This document shows positions 57,144 to 64,000 of a DNA stretch of 64,000 nt, in pieces. Made by a program: the position numbers and the translations under genes. The notes beneath the pieces are model-generated. The model saw only the letters and a list, made by a program, of their open reading frames with translations, had not been told where the DNA came from and made no database searches. This DNA comes from Stappia sp. ES.058 (lineage in GTDB: Bacteria; Pseudomonadota; Alphaproteobacteria; Rhizobiales; Stappiaceae): assembly GCF_900105595.1 (NCBI RefSeq), contig NZ_LT629784.1, positions 2,542,001-2,606,000 of the forward strand, written 5' to 3'. How positions within the stretch are numbered: the first letter of the stretch is position 1; each line of letters starts with the position of its first letter.

Positions 57144-60100
57144 CTAGCCGGCGGTCCCGCCCTGTGGCGCCGCGTCGCGCGTGCCTGCCCCGCGTCGGGC
57201 CGTGCGGTCGTCGGCCGGCTCGACCGCCGGCGCGGGGGCCGCGGCCGGCAGGGTCGACATGCTCGGTTGCAGATACTTGCGCTGATATTCCGTGAGGAAG
57301 ATATCCAGACTGTCGACCGATTCCAGACTGTCGAGTACGGACATGAACTCCACGCCGCGCTCCTCTGCCGGACGCGTCACCACCCGAAAGGCTTCGGCCT
57401 CCGGACTGTCGCTCATCTTGGCGCTAAACTTGGTCTTCAGCCGACTGAGGCTGAAAGTGTCATCGGCCAGCGAATACCCGATCGCCGCCTTCAGGATGTC
57501 GGCGCGCTCCTGGTCGGCCAGGGGAATGGCGTCGGACCAGCGCCCGCCGACAATGCCTTCGAGTTGTTCACTCGCCTCGCGCCAGCTTTGCGCCGCCCAC
57601 AGCGTATCCGCCCTGAGCCGCTCGACGTCTTCGCCACGCATGTTGCGCACGATCTCCAACGCCAGGTCGGGCCGCCCGCTTTCGGTCAGGGCGCGGGCCT
57701 CGACCATGTTGCGCTGGCGCTCGAGCTCCCGCGGCAGCTTTGCCTGGCGGGTCTTGTTCAGCACCTGCAGCGCTTCCTCCGGCTTTCGGTCCATGAGGTA
57801 GACCACGCCGAGGTCAGCCGCGATCTGGGAGCGCGCAGCCCCCTTCAACCGGTTGTCGATCTGGTGCCGCAACAATTCGGAGGCCTGGTCGAGCAGGTCC
57901 ATCGCCACAAGCCTGTTCGCCAGCCCCCGGACCATCTCGTCGCCCCGTCGCCCGATAGGGGTCATCTCGCGAAAGTCGTAGAACAGCGCCAGTGACTTGA
58001 TCGGCGACATGCTGTCCGCCTCGCCATTCAGGAAGAGATTGGCGAACACCGCCCCCATCTCGTCTTGCAACAGGCGCGTCGTATCCGCATCGCCATCGGC
58101 CTGAACGGCCGACTGCATCGCCTCGAATGCCTTGCGATACTCGCCGTTCTGGACATGCAACTGGGCCAGAAAGCGCAGCGTTTTCAGTTCGGTTTCATCG
58201 CCACGCCACGAGGCTGCAAGACCAGAGAGCTTTTCGACAGTCTCCGTCGTCGTGATATCGCCATCCCGGTGCCGAATCCGAAGTCCGCGGTAGACGGCCT
58301 CTGCGGCAAGGGGACGTTCGCCCGAACGCTCAACGAGATCGAAGGCTGTCAGCGCCTCGCGAGACCGCCCGGAGGCATCGGCGATCTGACCGCGAATGAT
58401 ATCGTAGCGCGCCGCCTGTTTCTCCGTGGCGAGGCTTGGGTCGATCTCGGAAAGGACGGCAGCGGCCTGGCCGTAGTCGTTGACCTCGACCATGGTGCGT
58501 GCGGCCCCCAGGTTGAATTCCGTCTGGACCAGGATCGGGTAGTTGCCGACGACCGCCCGACCGCGGCTCATCGCGATGCGGGCGTCTGTCCAGTTGCCGA
58601 GCGCAGCGGAGGTGATCGTACGCCATACGGCAGCATCCGCATTGTTTGCAAGGCCGGGGCGCTCGAGATAGTCGTCAGCTTCACGCGGGCGCGATGCAAG
58701 GGCCTGAGCCGCACCCATCAAGAGGTTGAAGCTCGGATCGCGTGACAGCGCCGGCTCATCCTCGGCGGCAAGCCGCATCAGCCCCAGCGCCTCATGCGCA
58801 AACCCGTGCGCGAGGTAGAAGCGCGACAGCGCCATGCGCGGCACCCGGCGTTGCTCCAGCGGCGTGTTGGCGATGATGAATTCCTGCTCCTTGATCTTGC
58901 GCAGGAAATCTTCCGTGTCGATGGTCATCAGATTGCCGAGGTCGATGTGCCCCGGCGCCGTCGGATCAGCGACCGGCTTCAGCACCCGCGACCCTTGTGC
59001 CAGGTCGCCATGCGAAACGGCAAGTCCGCGCGGGCGTTCCAGAATGACGGAATCGCCGTTCACACTCACCGACAGATCGTCGGCCTTGGCGATGACGGCC
59101 ACGCCATGGGCCGACATCAGCGTTTCGAACTCCGCGAAGGCTTGCGGCTTCAAGATGCCACGGGCCGGGCCAAGGCCCGTGACCGTGGTAATCATATCGC
59201 CAACGAAGGGATCGCGGAGCCGGTGGATCTGCCCCGGGGCGCGAAACGGAATGCTCATGATCGTACCGCCATCGCCGCGCACAGTTCGTTCAAGCGTGAG
59301 TGGACGCGACGGTTCGAGAATTGTATTGCCGATGGTCAGCACCCAGGAGCTTCCGTCAACGCCGACGGTTGCCAGTTTCTGGCGCTCCATGTCGATCCGG
59401 ATGGCCTGCCAGCCCTCCTCCGCCTGCACCTCGACCGTATCGACATCGTCGGCGAGCACCGCGCGCATGCCACGCACATCAATGGGATCGTCGGTGTCGA
59501 ACACCATCCACATGCTTCCGTGTCGGCGAAACACGGAGGATGAAACAGGCTCGGAAAACGGAAACACGATCCGCACGATGTCGCCGATGCGCCGCGCTTC
59601 TGCCGCAACGAACCGTCGGGCCTCGTCGTCATAGCCGGCCGGGGCAGCCTCCGGCGAGACAGGCTCGGGGGGCACTGCCTCAGCTTGGGTTCCATCGAAC
59701 TGGCGAAGATCAATGGCATTGGGCAGGGTTTCCGCAGCGTCCTGCAAAGCGGCAACGCCTGCGCGCAGTCCGTCGTCGGGCTGAGGCGCACCGGTTTCAG
59801 GACCGCCGGCCGGCTCGCTCGCCGCACGTGTTTCGTCTTCACCGTCGCCGCGCGACGACGGAGCAGTCGCGACATCACGCACGGACTGCGATCCGGGCGT
59901 GTCGGTCGCGGGTTCGACCGCCGTTTCCGGTATGCCAGCCGTTGCCGGTTGCGACATGTCGGGCGACGGGATCCCGGGGCCTTCCTGAGGCGAAACATCC
60001 GCCGTCGCGGCGTCGGACTCGACCTGATCTTCCGTAGCCTCGACCTCGAGCGGTCGCGTGTCGCTTGCCTCCTCTTCGTCGGACGGTTTGGCGACAGGCA

Positions 60101-61271
60101 TCGGGGCAACGGGTGCGACCGGATCCGGCGGTGCAGCCACCTCGACCTCGGAAGGATCGGCAGCCGGTGCGACCTGGGCCGTGTCCATGATCGCGCCCGG
60201 CCGGGCGGTGTCTTGCCGGGCGGTGTCAGGCGCGGAGGTGTCCGGCTGAGGCACGCTCACCTCCGCCGCCTGGGCCTCCGGCGCGGGCGCATCGTTGGTC
60301 GGCAGTGTTAGTCCCGGCGCGTTGACGACCTCGCGTACGCCCTCCGGCGTGCCGTCCTGTTCCTTGAGCGCGGCATCTATCGCTGCATTGACGGGATCGG
60401 TCGGCATGTCGCGCGGGGTCACGTCGACGACATACGCCTCCTCCTCGCGAAAGGCGCGAATATCGACGTCGGGCTCGACCCGAAGCAGAAACTTCAACTT
60501 GCCTTCGTCGGTAAAGGCAGTCGTGTCCACGACCCCTGGCGGCAGATGGGAGCGCAGTTGCGCAAGGTCGAGCGGCGCTTCGTGATTGAAACTCACTTTC
60601 ACCATGTCGCCTTCGCGCACGAAGGCTGTATCGAAATTCACGTTCCAGTCGAACGCGAGACGCGTGAAAGTCGGGTGCCGACCGATGCGCAGGTCGACAC
60701 GGGGCTCCACCTGCCCTTTCAGCCGGGCCTGCTCGAGGGCGCGGGCGCGACGAATCGCATCCTCCGCCCGTCGGGCGAGTTCACGCACAACCTCGTCCGG
60801 CAGACCCGGAGGCATGCCCCGCCATGTCGCCGGAAGAAGATCGATGAAAAGCTTTTCGCCCGCTTCCATCGTGTTGACCTTGAAGTCGGACATCAGCGCG
60901 AAGCGGATCGCCGATCCGTCCGGATCGCGGCGGGCGATGGAGACATAATTGGGCATGTCGACGGGAATGGTATCGACATCGACGCGCACCTGATCGCTAA
61001 ACCGGATCCGCAGGACGCCATTGGAGGCAAGCGCATCGTACTGCGGCAGCAGCGTGAGATCCTCGAACGTCAGAACAAGACGCCCATAGCCCTGCTGCTG
61101 ACTTGCCTCCATCGTCGCATCGAGAGTTTCCGACCGAGCCGACATCGGCCAGAGGACGAGGCAGGCAAGCGCGAGCAGGCGCAAAACGGCAGAAATCGCC
61201 GCCGCTCTCGAAGCGACGACGCCATACACTGCTGTTTCATGCCGGCCTGTGTGTTCCACCGGGGTCCTCAT
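57144..61271 (-). CDS. Giant periplasmic AMIN-like/TPR protein in the flagellar cluster
   Basis: 1375 residues. A signal-like helix (~25-46, LRLLALACLVLWPMSARS) is followed by three beta-rich modules of similar design: ~58-150 (GYGRLVLTFEDLTLLPQYDA), ~195-300 (RIGRHPTFTRLAFDWNVNFD) and ~560-670 (RRIGDIVRIVFPFSEPVSSS), like AMIN domains. They are split by ~250 residues rich in proline, alanine and acidic residues. From ~800 to 1320 come helical repeats of the TPR type (LSRFYLAHGFAHEALGLMRL, EYRKAFEAMQSAVQADGDAD, LGVVYLMDRKPEEALQVLNK). It follows motE by 104 bases on the same strand, so a motor or peptidoglycan-linked role is likely, perhaps in place of MotC. Name unknown. Confidence 0.8.
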   Translation of the reverse strand: MRTPVEHTGRHETAVYGVVASRAAAISAVLRLLALACLVLWPMSARSETLDATMEASQQQGYGRLVLTFEDLTLLPQYDALASNGVLRIRFSDQVRVDVDTIPVDMPNYVSIARRDPDGSAIRFALMSDFKVNTMEAGEKLFIDLLPATWRGMPPGLPDEVVRELARRAEDAIRRARALEQARLKGQVEPRVDLRIGRHPTFTRLAFDWNVNFDTAFVREGDMVKVSFNHEAPLDLAQLRSHLPPGVVDTTAFTDEGKLKFLLRVEPDVDIRAFREEEAYVVDVTPRDMPTDPVNAAIDAALKEQDGTPEGVREVVNAPGLTLPTNDAPAPEAQAAEVSVPQPDTSAPDTARQDTARPGAIMDTAQVAPAADPSEVEVAAPPDPVAPVAPMPVAKPSDEEEASDTRPLEVEATEDQVESDAATADVSPQEGPGIPSPDMSQPATAGIPETAVEPATDTPGSQSVRDVATAPSSRGDGEDETRAASEPAGGPETGAPQPDDGLRAGVAALQDAAETLPNAIDLRQFDGTQAEAVPPEPVSPEAAPAGYDDEARRFVAAEARRIGDIVRIVFPFSEPVSSSVFRRHGSMWMVFDTDDPIDVRGMRAVLADDVDTVEVQAEEGWQAIRIDMERQKLATVGVDGSSWVLTIGNTILEPSRPLTLERTVRGDGGTIMSIPFRAPGQIHRLRDPFVGDMITTVTGLGPARGILKPQAFAEFETLMSAHGVAVIAKADDLSVSVNGDSVILERPRGLAVSHGDLAQGSRVLKPVADPTAPGHIDLGNLMTIDTEDFLRKIKEQEFIIANTPLEQRRVPRMALSRFYLAHGFAHEALGLMRLAAEDEPALSRDPSFNLLMGAAQALASRPREADDYLERPGLANNADAAVWRTITSAALGNWTDARIAMSRGRAVVGNYPILVQTEFNLGAARTMVEVNDYGQAAAVLSEIDPSLATEKQAARYDIIRGQIADASGRSREALTAFDLVERSGERPLAAEAVYRGLRIRHRDGDITTTETVEKLSGLAASWRGDETELKTLRFLAQLHVQNGEYRKAFEAMQSAVQADGDADTTRLLQDEMGAVFANLFLNGEADSMSPIKSLALFYDFREMTPIGRRGDEMVRGLANRLVAMDLLDQASELLRHQIDNRLKGAARSQIAADLGVVYLMDRKPEEALQVLNKTRQAKLPRELERQRNMVEARALTESGRPDLALEIVRNMRGEDVERLRADTLWAAQSWREASEQLEGIVGGRWSDAIPLADQERADILKAAIGYSLADDTFSLSRLKTKFSAKMSDSPEAEAFRVVTRPAEERGVEFMSVLDSLESVDSLDIFLTEYQRKYLQPSMSTLPAAAPAPAVEPADDRTARRGAGTRDAAPQGGTAG

Positions 61272-61375
61272 CGCGCATTCACCGGCCGACAGTCTAGCGC
61301 CAGCAGCTTAACGCCCTCTTTCACCGGCGGCATGACCGCGATCGCCGGCCCCGGGAGGCCCGGCATCGCCACGTG

Positions 61376-62137
61376 TCAGTTTCCCATGATCTTCGGAAGT
61401 TCGGTGGAAACCGGTGCCGTCGCCGTTTCGTCACCCTTGCGGCCATTGACGAGCGCCACCGTCAGCCGTTCGCTGGCTTCCGGAGACATGCGGCCCATGA
61501 TGTCGGCCATCTTGCGCGGCTTCATCTGCTTGGCGACCTTGAGCAGGATGTCGATATCGAGGCGATCGAAGATCCGCGCCGCATCCTTTGCCTTCATCGA
61601 TTCATACATTTCGATCAGGTTGCGCAGGTTGCCGTTGCGCTTTTCTTCCTGCTCCTTGCGAAGGGACGAGATGCTGGACTCCAGCGCCTTCATCTCATCG
61701 ACCTTCTTCTGCAACCGGTCCTCGGTCGCCTGAAGGAGCTGCTGACGCAGTTCGAACTGCTTTTCGCGCTTGTCGAGTTCGCGCCGACGGCCGCTAAGCG
61801 ATTCCAGAACCTTGCGCTCGGCGATCGACCCTCCAAGCTCCAGCCCGGCCGGCAGCCCGTTGTCGGTCGCTCCCGCGGCCGGCGGAATCGGATCGCTGGA
61901 CGGCGGCGGCAAAGACGGGTCGGCTTGCGACGACGCCTCATCGCCGGAAGTCGCGTCGGCGGCATTTCCATCGGCGGGGGATGTGTCCGTTGCATCCTGC
62001 GTTTGCGCCATCGCCGTCCCAACGCCAACGCCGGAAGGAGCGGCATAGCCGCCCTCCAGCATCAGGCCGGTCAGCTTGAGCGCAAGAAGCGCGCTGGCTG
62101 CCAGCAACAGGACAGGGATGAGGCGAATAGGTGTCAC
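61376..62137 (-). CDS. motE: MotE family motility protein (MgtE-N-like)
   Basis: 253 residues: an N-terminal membrane or signal helix (LIPVLLLAASALLALKLTG), a disordered Ala/Ser/Pro linker to ~95, a coiled coil (RKVLESLSGRRRELDKREKQ), and a C-terminal MgtE-N-like repeat (SMKAKDAARIFDRLDIDILL, MKPRKMADIMGRMSPEASER). In Sinorhizobium MotE stabilises periplasmic MotC. Its start overlaps the previous stop by four bases. Confidence 0.85.
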   Translation of the reverse strand: MTPIRLIPVLLLAASALLALKLTGLMLEGGYAAPSGVGVGTAMAQTQDATDTSPADGNAADATSGDEASSQADPSLPPPSSDPIPPAAGATDNGLPAGLELGGSIAERKVLESLSGRRRELDKREKQFELRQQLLQATEDRLQKKVDEMKALESSISSLRKEQEEKRNGNLRNLIEMYESMKAKDAARIFDRLDIDILLKVAKQMKPRKMADIMGRMSPEASERLTVALVNGRKGDETATAPVSTELPKIMGN

Positions 62138-62616
62138 GCGGCCTGCTCCGCGGCGCGCTTGCGGAAATGCTCGAGACGGGCGGTGGCTTCCATCGCGGCG
62201 GAGCGGATGTCGTTCGCGCGCATCGATCCAGGCCTTGCCGCATGCACCGGCTCGACAGGCGCCGGCATCGGCGGCACGGCGGCGGGCCTTGCTGCTTCCG
62301 CGATCTGCGTGATGCGCTCAAGAACAGTGTTGCCGGTCACGATCTGATCCGAAAGCGTGCTCGACAGGCGCTCGGCCGCCACCAGACGCTCCCCGAGCGT
62401 CCGGTCTGCCTCACCCGCCGTCGCCTTCAGGCCCAAAATGGCTCGCTCGGCGATTTCGGATGCGGTGATCAGCTCGGAAATGGTCGCACGCAGGCTTTCC
62501 TCGTCCGCGCGCAGCCGCTTCAGCCGCTTGTTCAAAACCATGCAGTAACCGATGGTCACCACAAGCAACACGGCGACCAGGCTTTCGATGATCAGTCCAA
62601 GGGGCAGCGTGCTCAT
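62134..62616 (-). CDS. DUF6468-type flagellar cluster protein
   Basis: 160 residues: one membrane helix (LIIESLVAVLLVVTIGYCMV), then a coiled coil (NKRLKRLRADEESLRATISE, LVAAERLSSTLSDQIVTGN) and a tail ending EHFRKRAAEQ. I recall this family as DUF6468, regularly next to fliM and motE in alphaproteobacteria; its function is unknown. ATG 62616 overlaps the fliM stop by four bases (ATGA). Confidence 0.78.
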   Translation of the reverse strand: MSTLPLGLIIESLVAVLLVVTIGYCMVLNKRLKRLRADEESLRATISELITASEIAERAILGLKATAGEADRTLGERLVAAERLSSTLSDQIVTGNTVLERITQIAEAARPAAVPPMPAPVEPVHAARPGSMRANDIRSAAMEATARLEHFRKRAAEQAA

Positions 62617-63839
62617 GTCGGGTCCATTTCCTTTTGCATGGCGCGCTCGAACGCGGCCAGGGTCATTTTCGGCTTCTGCAAGCCACGGTCGACGCGAACG
62701 GCGATCGCATCCTCGTCCTTTCCCATCGTCCCTTGTGTCAGCGGAATCCCGCCGCATTTGATCGACACCGGGTCATTGGGCGAAACGTCGAAAAGAAGAG
62801 TCTCGCCGACCTTGAGGTCCAGCACACGGCCCAGCGGCATGTGCGTCTCGTAGAGCACGGCATCGACATCGATCTCGGCTGCGTAGATCTCGGTGGCCAG
62901 ATGGCCTTCCCAGATCGGGTCGCGGCCGAATTTCTCACCCATGAACATTTGCAGGAGCAGATCGCGGATCGGCTCGAGCGTTGCATAGGGCATCATGATT
63001 TCGATCTTGCCGCCGCGGTCTTCCATGTCGATCCGCAGCTCGACGAGGATGGCGGCATTGGCGGGACGCGAAATCGCCGCGAAACGGGGATTGGTCTCCA
63101 GCCGCTCCAGATTGAAATGCACCGGCGAGAGCGGCGAGAACGCCTGCTCCATGTCGTGCATGATAAGTTCGATCATCCGGCGAACGAGATTGGTCTCGAT
63201 CGTCGTGTAGGGACGCCCCTCCACCCGCACGGCCGACATGCCGCGCCCGCCGCCAAGAAGCACGTCGATGATCGAATAGATCAGGCTCGATTCAACCGTG
63301 CACAGACCGAAACCGTCCCATTCCTCGGCCTTGAAGACACCCAGAATGGCAGGAAGCGGGATCGAATTCAGATAGTCACCGAACCGCACCGACGAGATGC
63401 TGTCGAGAGACACCTCGACGTTGTCGGAAGTGAAGTTGCGCAAGCTGGTCGTGGTCAGCCGCACAAGGCGGTCGAACACGATCTCGAGCATCGGCAATCG
63501 CTCGTAGGAGACCATCGCCGAGTTGATGAGCGCACGAATGCCGCTCTGGTCGGCAGCGATCGTATCCTCGATGTTGAAGCCGAGGAGGTTGTCGATTTCT
63601 TCCTGATTGAGGATTCGGTCGGCGCCGCGCGTGGCGTTTTCAAGCTCGGGCTCGCTGTCGTCGATCATCGCCGCCCATTGGGCCGCCATGTCGTCGCCAC
63701 CGGCAACGCCCTGCTCTTCGAGCGCGGCGCCCCAGGCGGCGGCAAGATCGTCGTCGTCCTCGCCCTCGCCCTCGCCCTGCTCGGCCAGCGCCTCGCCCCA
63801 GGCTTCGTCGATATCGCCAAGATCGTCTTCGTCGGCCAT
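62613..63839 (-). CDS. fliM: Flagellar motor switch protein FliM
   Basis: 408 residues. An acidic N-terminal extension (~75 residues with repeated DxxAAxWGAALEEQG-like units) replaces the usual CheY-binding start, then RILNQEEIDNLLGF, the middle domain (GDYLNSIPLPAILGVFKAEE, IDVLLGGGRGMSAVRVEG) and the C-terminal SpoA domain (LDLKVGETLLFDVSPNDPVS). FliM is the C-ring subunit that reverses or slows the motor. ATG 63839 (MADEDDLGD) is preferred to a start 17 codons earlier that overlaps fliL. Confidence 0.95.
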   Translation of the reverse strand: MADEDDLGDIDEAWGEALAEQGEGEGEDDDDLAAAWGAALEEQGVAGGDDMAAQWAAMIDDSEPELENATRGADRILNQEEIDNLLGFNIEDTIAADQSGIRALINSAMVSYERLPMLEIVFDRLVRLTTTSLRNFTSDNVEVSLDSISSVRFGDYLNSIPLPAILGVFKAEEWDGFGLCTVESSLIYSIIDVLLGGGRGMSAVRVEGRPYTTIETNLVRRMIELIMHDMEQAFSPLSPVHFNLERLETNPRFAAISRPANAAILVELRIDMEDRGGKIEIMMPYATLEPIRDLLLQMFMGEKFGRDPIWEGHLATEIYAAEIDVDAVLYETHMPLGRVLDLKVGETLLFDVSPNDPVSIKCGGIPLTQGTMGKDEDAIAVRVDRGLQKPKMTLAAFERAMQKEMDPT

Positions 63840-63852
63840 CGGCTGTTCGACC

Positions 63853-64000
63853 CTATTGAACCAGAATTTCCTTGAACAGCACGCCTTCAACGCGTGCCGG
63901 ATACACGGCCGTATTGATCCGTCGCAGCAACTCTTCCTTGAGTCGGAACAATCCGGAAGAGCCCTCGAGATCAGCAGGCCGCAATTCGCGCAAATAAACC
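63853..64000 (-). CDS. fliL: Flagellar stator-associated protein FliL (3' part)
   Basis: Only the last 48 codons are in the window, ending at TAG 63853-63855. They read LRELRPADLEGSSGLFRLKE, then RRINTAVYPARVEGVLFKEI and LVQ, the FliL C-terminus. FliL surrounds the stator in the periplasm. fliM starts 13 bases further on. Confidence 0.88.
   Translation of the reverse strand, partial: VYLRELRPADLEGSSGLFRLKEELLRRINTAVYPARVEGVLFKEILVQ

Overview
The window is GC-rich chromosomal DNA from an alphaproteobacterium, most likely of the order Hyphomicrobiales. The evidence is CckA beside flagellar genes, the purL-bolA-grxD order, MotE and a DUF6468-type protein behind fliM, IalB- and HdeD-family proteins, and a CtrA-type box (TTAA-N7-TTAAC) in front of flgB. 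A Stappia/Roseibium-like marine lineage is a guess from gene content only.

Layout. 1-7.3 kb is an accessory, decaying stretch: the 3' end of a sugar-epimerase-like gene, a mutated IS3-family element with both ends visible, an autotransporter whose signal peptide lies in another frame from its barrel and meets it at an A AAA AAG heptamer, an IalB-family gene, a LysR gene with an in-frame stop, an internally deleted IS5-family element flanked by CTAG, and an orphan membrane protein. 7.4-18.9 kb is housekeeping: a peroxiredoxin-like protein, a YegS-type lipid kinase, purL-bolA-grxD, an Hsp70-like ATPase, ttcA, a Tat-type metallo-hydrolase, rpsD, murI and trmJ. 19.0-19.8 kb is an AT-richer block inserted just before hdeD and flanked by about 59-bp imperfect direct repeats. 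20.4-27.9 kb holds a histidine kinase with a SUOX-fold partner, icd, a chemoreceptor, an AT-rich spacer, and a crotonase/TetR pair with a palindromic operator candidate.

28.0-32.1 kb contains a flippase opposite an operon of a JmjC/cupin-like dioxygenase and a FemAB/BioF2-type acyltransferase, probably a small surface-glycan locus. 32.2-37.8 kb has a cyclic-nucleotide-gated potassium channel, alaS and recA. 38.0-40.1 kb encodes a pseudouridine kinase/glycosidase pair. 40.3-44.1 kb is a three-gene cassette of coiled-coil proteins of unknown function, the best candidate here for an undescribed system. 44.1-48.1 kb has a DinB-like protein, a lipoprotein, and a phospholipid operon (CDP-alcohol phosphatidyltransferase, CdsA, PlsC, membrane protein).

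48.1-64.0 kb is a flagellar region. flgB-flgC-fliE-fliQ-fliR-flhB and then cckA run leftward; fliO-fliP run rightward; fliL (partial)-fliM-DUF6468-motE and a 1375-residue periplasmic repeat protein run leftward. CckA feeds phosphate to CtrA, and a CtrA-type site lies between flgB and fliO, so the regulator source and a likely target promoter are neighbours. No tRNA, rRNA or CRISPR array was seen.
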